This document shows, piece by piece, positions 1 through 5,315 of a stretch of DNA of 7,482 nt. The position numbers were made by a program, and so were the translations under genes. A model generated the notes under the pieces. The model saw only the letters and a program-made list of their open reading frames with translations. It did not search any database and had not been told where the DNA came from. The DNA comes from Chitinophagaceae bacterium (lineage in GTDB: Bacteria > Bacteroidota > Bacteroidia > Chitinophagales > Chitinophagaceae). The number at the start of each line of letters is the position of its first letter. The stretch's first letter is position 1. The DNA is taken from positions 1 through 7,482 of the forward strand of contig CANJDY010000136.1 in NCBI GenBank assembly GCA_947472635.1, read 5' to 3'.

Positions 1-1453
1 TCGAATGATGAAAGATCATGTGGATACCTTATTGGTAATCAGTAATGATAAATTGCGTCACCAGTTTGGAAATTTAAAGATGAAGGAAGCATTTGAAAAA
101 GCAGATAATGTTTTGGCAACTGCAGCAAAATGTATTACAGATGTAATTAACAGCACTGGTCAAATCAATGTCGATTTTGCGGATGTGTGTACAGTAATGA
201 GCAATGGGGGCGTGGCCATATTAGGAAGTGCGGTAGCGGAGGGTGAAAACCGAGCGCAAGTGGCAATTGAAAATGCCTTGAATTCACCCTTATTGAATGA
301 TAGTGAAATTCGCGGTGCAAGATGGATATTGATTAATATCAATTCTGCTGAAGGGGATCATGAGTTTACGATGGATGAAGTGGAGATTATTCAAAATTAT
401 TTAATTAGCAAGGCAGGTGAAGAAAGTGATGTAATCTTGGGACTCGGATATGATAATACATTGGGTGCAGGAATTAGCATTACCTTGATTGCAACTGGCT
501 TTGAACACAAAGACCCTTTTGCAAAAGCGAATAATCTTTCCAAAGAGGAAAAAAAGAATGAAAAAATTGTAATGACTTTGGAAATGCCTGTAAAGGAAGA
601 AAAAAAAATATTACACCAGCCTAGTTTACAATTTGGGGAAAGTCAATCGCCTGAGGTTGCTGAACCAATAGTTGAACTGGTGCCAGAAATAGAAAATGCC
701 ATCGACGAATCAATGATGCCTTCTTTGGTAGTTGAACCAATTGAAGAAATTTCAGTTGAGCCATTCATTGTTACTACAGATGAAAATACAGCTAATCCTG
801 TAGTGTTTTTTGAAATATCTACCGGAGCGGATCAAGCTCCAGTGATTGAATTTGACATACCTACCAGTGTTGCCCCTGTAGAGAAAAAAATGGTAAAGGG
901 GGATACTCCCCCAACCGAATTCATAAGCGAACAGAAGGAAGCCAATACAATAACCCCTTCGGCAGCTAGGTATTTGGAAAAGCCTGCAAATATTTATGTT
1001 TCCGAAACACCCCGTTCGGTGGCACCTATTCCAGCCGAAGATATTTCACCTTCAGTGAATGACGAAATAGAAGATGAGCATTCTTTAGTAGCAATGCATA
1101 TGGTCATAAAGGATGAGTTTTCAATGGATGAGGAAAAGCAACATGAACAATCATCTCAGTCAATATTGATGGCGAGGGTGGAAGAGCAGCCAGTGCTGGA
1201 TGAAACCGAAGAACTAAGACGCCGCGCTACGGATCGAATTGCCAAGCTACGTAATTTATCCTTCAATATTAATGCAGCAGATCCAAACAACGAGTTTGAA
1301 ACCGTACCCGCATATCTTAGAAGAAATATGGAGTTGCATAATTCTATTGCTGATGTAGAAAGTTTTTATAGTAATTATACTGTAAAGGGGGATGAAAGCA
1401 ATGTGATTGAACCAGGAATCAATTCCTTTTTAGATGGGAAAAAACCGGATTAA
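1..1453 (+). CDS. ftsZ: Cell division protein FtsZ, C-terminal part (5' end outside window)
   Basis: FtsZ is the tubulin-like GTPase that polymerises into the cytoplasmic division ring. The visible 483 codons read in the frame starting at base 2; the ATGs at 5 and 8 are internal, because the protein is already inside the core fold (HVDTLLVISNDKL). Numbering from the ATG at base 5, the T7 synergy loop NVDFADV is at 55-61 with the conserved Asp residues D57 and D60, followed by MSNGGVAILGSA and the end of the core at about 166 (ITLIATGF). Against E. coli FtsZ about 150 residues are missing, including the GGGTGTG nucleotide loop. Residues 167-402 form a Glu/Pro/Val-rich linker, presumably disordered. 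A basic stretch (LRRRATDRIAKLRNLSF) and the C-terminal peptide FETVPAYLRRNMEL (431-444), which in the family binds FtsA and other partners, follow. A 22-residue tail ends NSFLDGKKPD. The TAA stop is at 1451-1453. Confidence 0.97.
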   Translation, partial: RMMKDHVDTLLVISNDKLRHQFGNLKMKEAFEKADNVLATAAKCITDVINSTGQINVDFADVCTVMSNGGVAILGSAVAEGENRAQVAIENALNSPLLNDSEIRGARWILININSAEGDHEFTMDEVEIIQNYLISKAGEESDVILGLGYDNTLGAGISITLIATGFEHKDPFAKANNLSKEEKKNEKIVMTLEMPVKEEKKILHQPSLQFGESQSPEVAEPIVELVPEIENAIDESMMPSLVVEPIEEISVEPFIVTTDENTANPVVFFEISTGADQAPVIEFDIPTSVAPVEKKMVKGDTPPTEFISEQKEANTITPSAARYLEKPANIYVSETPRSVAPIPAEDISPSVNDEIEDEHSLVAMHMVIKDEFSMDEEKQHEQSSQSILMARVEEQPVLDETEELRRRATDRIAKLRNLSFNINAADPNNEFETVPAYLRRNMELHNSIADVESFYSNYTVKGDESNVIEPGINSFLDGKKPD

Positions 1454-1518
1454 AAAAACTAGATACCTTTTTTAAGCGTATCATTCGGAGAAGTAGTTTT
1501 ATTTTGTATAGTTTGTGT

Positions 1519-1544
1519 AGCCCCTCGCTGAAAAGTGAGGGGCT
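1519..1544. terminator. GC-rich hairpin between convergent ftsZ and lipoprotein gene
   Basis: An 11-bp stem pairs 1519-1529 (AGCCCCTCGCT) with 1534-1544 (AGTGAGGGGCT). It has a single G-U wobble and is closed by a GAAA tetraloop, a particularly stable loop type. It sits in the 130-bp gap between the ends of two converging genes, where a shared terminator is expected. Neither side has a clean T-run (TTGTGTTTGG follows on the plus strand), so termination may be weak or the hairpin may mainly protect the 3' end. A second, AT-only inverted repeat (TTAAAAAA at 1450-1457, TTTTTTAA at 1468-1475) overlaps the ftsZ stop codon and supplies a U-run, and may assist. Confidence 0.6.
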
Positions 1545-1583
1545 TGTGTTTGGTACTAGTAATGTCAATACGATACACCGCCC

Positions 1584-2084
1584 TCATTTTTTAAAATCTG
1601 TACGCTTCATTGTACCAGGACCTAGATGGTCTCCCTCTTCAAAATCATAGTTTACAAACTGGATGTTTTTTAATTCTGTTAGTGAATAGGTAGTGGATGA
1701 AATATAGCTATAGGCTCCACTACTTCCTATTTGTTTGGTAAGAACATCACTGGAAGGGATACTTACATAAATGGTGTCATTCGATATTCGCCGAAATACA
1801 AGCGCTATTCCATTCCAGGAAGCATTGATTTCTTCTATCAGTTTGTTTGCAGTCAGCGTATCCGAATTTACTTTTCTTTGTTGTTTCATTAGGATATCAT
1901 TACTAACCGAATCAAAAATAGGCAGCCATATCAAGTTCTTTAATTTTCCTGGAAATTCAATGCTATCATTTGTACTGTCGGATTGAATAAAGATGGAGTC
2001 TTTTGTTTCAGTTGTATAGTCATCAGCAGTAGTATTGCAGGAAAACAGAAAAACCAGTAAGTATACAATTAGCAGGCTGCGCAT
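1584..2084 (-). CDS. Small putative lipoprotein of unknown function
   Basis: I do not recognise this 166-residue protein. It starts with a short basic-hydrophobic signal peptide (MRSLLIVYLLVFLFSC) whose LFSC fits a lipobox, giving Cys16 as the lipidated residue after signal peptidase II cleavage. This predicts a lipoprotein in the periplasm or outer membrane. Residues after the Cys are polar, with an acidic pair D21-D22; acidic residues near the Cys form surface-export signals in some Bacteroidota, but this match is loose. The mature part is Ser/Thr/Asp-rich at first, then has a compact-looking region (about 80-160) with SNDTIYVSIPSSDVLTKQIG, YSLTELKNIQFVNYDFEEGDH and a charged end. No transmembrane helix lies beyond the signal and no catalytic motif is visible. 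The ATG lies 2 bases after the stop of an open coding-like stretch on the same strand, which suggests it was once the second gene of an operon. No Shine-Dalgarno site is seen. Confidence 0.82.
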   Translation of the reverse strand: MRSLLIVYLLVFLFSCNTTADDYTTETKDSIFIQSDSTNDSIEFPGKLKNLIWLPIFDSVSNDILMKQQRKVNSDTLTANKLIEEINASWNGIALVFRRISNDTIYVSIPSSDVLTKQIGSSGAYSYISSTTYSLTELKNIQFVNYDFEEGDHLGPGTMKRTDFKK

Positions 2085-2086
2085 TT

Positions 2087-2290
2087 TTACTTTGGGATTG
2101 TGTTATTATAAAATGTTGCCGAAAGACGGGTGGCAGGCTTTTCTTTGGGATAGTTGAAATTGGCAATTCTAAAGTTAAGGGAAAATTCATTCAATACGAA
2201 GGGGTCTCCGGATAAAGGGATACTTGGGCGGTTGCCAATAATACTGTTTTCAGACTTCCTCTTGGCAATATATATACAATTGCCTGCCGG
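2087..2290 (-). pseudogene. Coding-like stretch without start codon, possible 3' remnant of a gene
   Basis: On the minus strand, 67 codons are open between an in-frame TAA (2291-2293) and a TAA at 2087-2089. The translation begins PAGNCIYIAKRKS, continues through IPLSGDPFVLNEFSLNF, and ends RLSATFYNNTIPK. It reads like natural protein, with an even residue mix, alternating hydrophobic residues as in beta strands, and ordinary codon choice. There is no ATG or GTG start; the only TTG would leave about 35 residues. Its stop lies 2 bases before the lipoprotein ATG, a typical operon spacing. The 5' side cannot extend far, because the methyltransferase gene begins at 2345 on the other strand. I infer a truncated or frameshifted remnant, or a small gene broken by an indel around 2290-2300. 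I cannot name its family, and chance openness remains possible. Confidence 0.35.
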
Positions 2291-2328
2291 TTACAGTAGA
2301 TCCTTATCCCGAAGCCATTTCTATTGCT

Positions 2329-2336
2329 TATTTTTG
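2329..2336 (+). promoter_or_regulatory. Candidate Bacteroidota -7 box before the methyltransferase gene
   Basis: TATTTTTG matches the Bacteroidota -7 consensus TAnnTTTG. It ends 8 bases before the ATG at 2345, so transcription from it would give a nearly leaderless mRNA. I see no convincing TTTG -33 box at the usual distance, so the match may be chance in AT-rich DNA. Confidence 0.25.
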
Positions 2337-2344
2337 TGCCTACT

Positions 2345-3514
2345 ATGCAACTCTTTAACACTAGCAGTCGGATAATTGTTACTTGCAGTAATCGGCTATC
2401 GCCTTTTCTCCAACAGGAAATTATTGAACTGGGCTTTAGTCCAGTTCGTATTTTTAAAACCGGTGTCGAACTAAAAGGAACATTGGCAGATTGTATGAAG
2501 CTCAATCTAAATCTTCGGTGTGCCAGCCAGGTTTTATTTTCCATCAACGAATTTACTGCCCGCAATGCAGATGATTTGTACAACTCGTTATTGCATTTTG
2601 AATGGGAAGATATTATTGCTGTGGATGGGTATTTTTCCATCACCAGTAATGTGGACAATGCTACTATCAACAATTCATTGTTTGCCAATGTGAAAGTAAA
2701 AGATGCGATTGCTGATCGCTTTAGAAATAGAACAGGCCAACGTCCCAATTCGGGGCCCGAGCTCGATAAGGTGGTAATCCATTTATATTGGAAGGAAGAA
2801 CTTGCGGAAATATTTGTAGACACTTCGGGCGAAACCTTATCCAAGCACGGGTATCGTAAAATTCCGGGCAAGGCCCCTATGTTGGAGGCGCTTGCTGCAG
2901 CTACTTTATTGGCTACTAAGTGGGATAGAAAATCTCCATTCATCAATCCGATGTGCGGTTCTTCCACATTGGCAATAGAAGCAGCTTTGTTGGCTACGAA
3001 TCGCATGCCCGGGTTATTCAGATCCAATTATGCATTTATGCACCTTGTAGGATTTGATTCGGAAATCTATGATCGGCAACGGCAACGGTTAGACGAAATT
3101 ATTTCGGTAGTGGATGGGTTGCGAATTATTGCAACAGACATCAACGGCGATGCGGTGAATATATCAAAGATTAATGCAGGTGCAGCAGGTGTGGGTGATT
3201 TGATTGAATTTGCTATTGGAGATTTTGCAACCACCACCATCCCGGCTGATCAACCTGGAGTTATTTATTTTAATCCGGAATACGGCGATCGGTTGGGTGT
3301 TGAAGCTGAGTTGGAAATCACTTATGGCCGCATCGGCGATTTTATGAAGCAGCAATGTAAGGGATATACGGGTTATATTTTTACTGGCAACCTGGAGTTG
3401 GCTAAAAAGATAGGGCTCAAGCCTAAAAGGCGCATAGAATTTTATACCAGCAAAATTGATTGCCGCTTGTTTGAGTATGAATTGTATGCAGGTACCAAAA
3501 GAATAGACCCCTAG
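2345..3514 (+). CDS. THUMP domain class I SAM-dependent RNA methyltransferase (RlmL/YcbY N-terminal-like, COG0116 type)
   Basis: This 389-residue protein belongs to the family that methylates the N2 of a guanine in RNA, RlmL acting on 23S rRNA; target and base are inferred from the family. An N-terminal ferredoxin-like plus THUMP RNA-binding region covers about 1-160 (VRIFKTGVELKGTLADCMKL, then DRFRNRTGQRP). The Rossmann methyltransferase domain covers about 165-380. SAM-binding motif I is NPMCGSST (201-208), the acidic ATDING is at 263-268 (D265), and catalytic motif IV is NPEYG (310-314). Both motifs differ from the usual D-P-M-C-G-S-G-T and N-P-P-Y-G forms. The C-terminal part YTGYIFTGNLELAKKIGLKP is typical of the family. 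I chose ATG 2345, which gives MQLFNTSSR; an in-frame ATG at 2324 adds seven residues with no likely role. The length fits stand-alone Bacteroidota members, which lack RlmL's second methyltransferase domain. The gene converges with fabH. Confidence 0.88.
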   Translation: MQLFNTSSRIIVTCSNRLSPFLQQEIIELGFSPVRIFKTGVELKGTLADCMKLNLNLRCASQVLFSINEFTARNADDLYNSLLHFEWEDIIAVDGYFSITSNVDNATINNSLFANVKVKDAIADRFRNRTGQRPNSGPELDKVVIHLYWKEELAEIFVDTSGETLSKHGYRKIPGKAPMLEALAAATLLATKWDRKSPFINPMCGSSTLAIEAALLATNRMPGLFRSNYAFMHLVGFDSEIYDRQRQRLDEIISVVDGLRIIATDINGDAVNISKINAGAAGVGDLIEFAIGDFATTTIPADQPGVIYFNPEYGDRLGVEAELEITYGRIGDFMKQQCKGYTGYIFTGNLELAKKIGLKPKRRIEFYTSKIDCRLFEYELYAGTKRIDP

Positions 3515-3539
3515 TTACAAAGTAAAATAGGGGTCTATT
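3502..3539. terminator. Perfect 12-bp inverted repeat, probable bidirectional terminator
   Basis: AATAGACCCCTA (3502-3513) is exactly complementary to TAGGGGTCTATT (3528-3539), separated by 14 bases. Inside the loop, TTAC (3515-3518) and GTAA (3522-3525) can extend the structure by 4 bp. The left arm includes the last codons of the methyltransferase gene and most of its TAG stop (3512-3514). On the plus strand a T6 run follows at 3551-3556, some distance away; on the minus strand CTTTTGG follows immediately. The position between two convergent genes 49 bp apart supports a shared two-way terminator. Confidence 0.8.
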
Positions 3540-3563
3540 GATTGAAGTTATTTTTTAGGAGGG

Positions 3564-4565
3564 CTAAGAATCTGTATCATAGGCCCATTCCACTAGTGTG
3601 GCACCCCAGGTAAATCCACCGCCAAATGCTGCCAGTACAATTTTATCACCCTTGTGCAGTTGCTTTTCCCATTCCCAAAGACAAAGGGGGATTGTAGCCG
3701 CAGTGGTGTTGCCATAGCGTTGAATGTTAAGCATCACTTTATCTTGTGACAATCCCATTCGGTTAGCTGTAGCGTCTATGATTCTTTTATTGGCCTGGTG
3801 TGGAACTAGCCAGGCGATATCATCACCGGTTAAGTGGTTGCGTTCTAAAAGATCGAAGGCAGCATCTGCCATCCCTTTTACCGCAGCTTTAAAAACATGC
3901 TGTCCGGATTGGTAAATGCAATGTTCTTTTGCCAATACGGTTTCAACACTGGCGGGTTTTAATGAACCGCCCGCTTTCATGTATAAATATTCTTTTCCAC
4001 TTCCGTCACTTTTCAATAAGCTATCTTTTACGCCATTGTTGTCAATGGAAGGTTCTAGCAAAACAGCACCCGCTCCATCTCCAAAAAGTATACAGGTAGT
4101 TCGATCGGTATAATCTACAATTGCACTCATTTTGTCGGCACCCACTACCACCACTTTTTTGTAACGGCCACTTTCCACTAGTGCGGAGCCGGTGGTGAGA
4201 CCAAATAAAAACCCAGAGCAGGCAGCACTTAAATCAAATCCCCAGGCATTTACTGCCCCTATTTTATCACATACAATATTGGCAGTTGCAGGAAAGATCA
4301 TATCCGGCGTTACCGTTGCAACAATAAGGCAGTCAATTTCTTCGGGTAAAATGCCCCTTTTTTTACAGAGTTCCAATACTGCCGGTGCACACATATCGGA
4401 GGTAGCAAGACCTTCACCTTTTAAAATCCTTCTTTCTTCTACCCCTGTTCTAGTTTTAATCCACTCATCATTGGTATCAATCATGGTCTCTAAAATAGCA
4501 TTGGTAAGTCTATATTCAGGTACATATCCGCCTACGGAGGTGATTGCTGCTGTAATTTTTTGCAT
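3564..4565 (-). CDS. fabH: 3-oxoacyl-[acyl-carrier-protein] synthase III (beta-ketoacyl-ACP synthase III)
   Basis: FabH condenses an acyl-CoA primer with malonyl-ACP, the first elongation step of type II fatty-acid synthesis in the cytoplasm. Bacteroidota make branched-chain fatty acids, so branched primers are plausible, but specificity cannot be read from sequence alone. The 333 residues match the usual length. The N-terminal GGYVPEYRLTN and the NDEWIKTRTGVEERR motif (32-46) are typical. The catalytic triad is complete: Cys116 in DLSAACSGF, His256 in VPHQANKRI and Asn286 in RYGNTTAAT. The nucleotide-region motif FGDGAGAVLL (161-170) and the C-terminal AAFGGGFTWGATLVEW are also intact. The ATG at 4565 starts directly with MQKITAAITSVGGYVP, the normal FabH beginning. 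It stands alone, diverging from ruvA and converging with the methyltransferase, and not next to plsX, rpmF or other fab genes; it may be one of several paralogues in the genome. Confidence 0.96.
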   Translation of the reverse strand: MQKITAAITSVGGYVPEYRLTNAILETMIDTNDEWIKTRTGVEERRILKGEGLATSDMCAPAVLELCKKRGILPEEIDCLIVATVTPDMIFPATANIVCDKIGAVNAWGFDLSAACSGFLFGLTTGSALVESGRYKKVVVVGADKMSAIVDYTDRTTCILFGDGAGAVLLEPSIDNNGVKDSLLKSDGSGKEYLYMKAGGSLKPASVETVLAKEHCIYQSGQHVFKAAVKGMADAAFDLLERNHLTGDDIAWLVPHQANKRIIDATANRMGLSQDKVMLNIQRYGNTTAATIPLCLWEWEKQLHKGDKIVLAAFGGGFTWGATLVEWAYDTDS

Positions 4566-4618
4566 ATTGGATAAAAGGTTTATATTTTAGGGGTTAATTC
4601 TTTCGTTTTCCCTTAGGG

Positions 4619-4626
4619 CAAAAATA
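4619..4626 (-). promoter_or_regulatory. fabH: Candidate -7 promoter box for fabH
   Basis: Read on the minus strand this is TATTTTTG, an exact match to the Bacteroidota TAnnTTTG consensus. It lies 53 bases upstream of the fabH ATG, giving a leader of about 45 nt with an AT-rich stretch before the start, a normal arrangement for the phylum. No clear TTTG -33 box is seen upstream. Confidence 0.4.
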
Positions 4627-4649
4627 CATTAAAAAGCGGTAGGTTGAAT

Positions 4650-4684
4650 TTTGTGCTTTCGCTCACGAATTATCCTTATTTTCG
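4650..4684 (+). promoter_or_regulatory. ruvA: Candidate promoter for the ruvA-sprA unit
   Basis: TTTG at 4650-4653 could be the -33 box and TATTTTCG at 4677-4684 the -7 box (7 of 8 positions against TAnnTTTG). The 23-base spacing is at the long end for Bacteroidota promoters. The -7 box ends 19 bases before the ruvA ATG, which would give a leader of only about 10-15 nt. Confidence is modest because the -7 box is imperfect. Confidence 0.35.
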
Positions 4685-4703
4685 CATAAGATTTAATCGC
4701 ATT

Positions 4704-5288
4704 ATGTACGCATATTTACAGGGAAAATTTTCGCTAAAAAACCCAGCCCAGGTTTATATTGATGTAAACGGGGTAGGGTATGAGGTAAATATTAGTTTAA
4801 ATACGTATACTTACATACAAAACAGCGAGTCGGGTAAACTCTATACCTACCTTCAAGTCAAAGAAGATGGGCACACGTTATATGGATTTTTTGATAGGGG
4901 TGAAAAAGAGATGTTTATTCAATTAATTAGTGTGTCAGGTATCGGTGCATCTACTGCAAGGATGATGTTGTCGCATCTGAAACCAGATGAGGTGAGTACT
5001 GCCATACAACAGGGAAATGTAAAATTGTTGGAAAGTATTAAGGGAATTGGAAAAAAAACAGCCGAAAGGTTGGTATTGGAGTTAAGGGATAAAGTCAATA
5101 AAATTGACAGTATCGTTCATGCTCCAGCATCACCGAGTAGTGGTTTTCAACAAGATGCATTAAATGCATTGGTGGCATTGGGTATTACCAGAGCCCAGGG
5201 TGAAACGGCCATTAAAAAAATAGCTGCTACAGAACCTAATATCCTCAATTTAGAAGAATTAATTAAAAAAGCCCTTAAAGCCATTTGA
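4704..5288 (+). CDS. ruvA: Holliday junction branch migration complex subunit RuvA
   Basis: RuvA binds four-way DNA junctions as a tetramer and loads the RuvB ATPase for branch migration in recombinational repair. The 194 residues match the family. Domain I is an OB fold (1-64: MYAYLQGKF, YIDVNGVGYEV, GHTLYGFFDRGEKEMF). Domain II has two helix-hairpin-helix motifs, VSGIGASTARMML (77-89) and IKGIGKKTAERLVLELRDK (112-130), which contact DNA backbones. After a Pro/Ser linker (about 138-147), domain III (QQDALNALVALGITRAQGETAI onward, 149-194) should bind RuvB. I chose ATG 4704 because it begins the family-typical MxAYLxGK; an in-frame TTG at 4644 would add 20 atypical residues. The gene ends with tandem in-frame stops TGA TAG (5286-5291). 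ruvB and ruvC are not in the window. sprA follows after 27 bp, so co-transcription is likely. Confidence 0.97.
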   Translation: MYAYLQGKFSLKNPAQVYIDVNGVGYEVNISLNTYTYIQNSESGKLYTYLQVKEDGHTLYGFFDRGEKEMFIQLISVSGIGASTARMMLSHLKPDEVSTAIQQGNVKLLESIKGIGKKTAERLVLELRDKVNKIDSIVHAPASPSSGFQQDALNALVALGITRAQGETAIKKIAATEPNILNLEELIKKALKAI

Positions 5289-5315
5289 TAGAACTCTACA
5301 TTAACTAAATACCGG

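Noticed and set aside
160..342. Minus-strand open frame inside ftsZ.
   Set aside because: It is antisense to the conserved FtsZ T7-loop region and not protein-like.
1771..1986. Plus-strand open frame opposite the lipoprotein gene.
   Set aside because: The minus-strand frame has a signal peptide and lipobox; the plus frame has no recognisable feature.
2324..2344. Upstream ATG as start of the methyltransferase.
   Set aside because: It adds only MLIFVPT before the natural N-terminus and overlaps the candidate promoter box; ATG 2345 fits the family better.
2154..2375. A 73-codon plus-strand open frame ahead of the methyltransferase gene.
   Set aside because: The translation is not protein-like, it overlaps the methyltransferase start, and it is the complement of the more convincing minus-strand stretch at 2087-2290.
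2191..3027. A 278-codon open frame on the minus strand opposite the methyltransferase gene.
   Set aside because: It lies almost entirely antisense to a well-supported gene, its translation is Ser/Leu/Ile-rich with no recognisable motif, and the plus-strand protein has clear family motifs.
3724..4590. Three plus-strand open frames opposite fabH (3724-3915, 3916-4113, 4192-4590).
   Set aside because: They are antisense to a complete FabH with its catalytic triad intact and show no protein-like composition.
4644..4703. TTG start giving RuvA a 20-residue N-terminal extension.
   Set aside because: RuvA proteins begin with MxAYLxGK, which matches ATG 4704 exactly; the extension covers the likely promoter.
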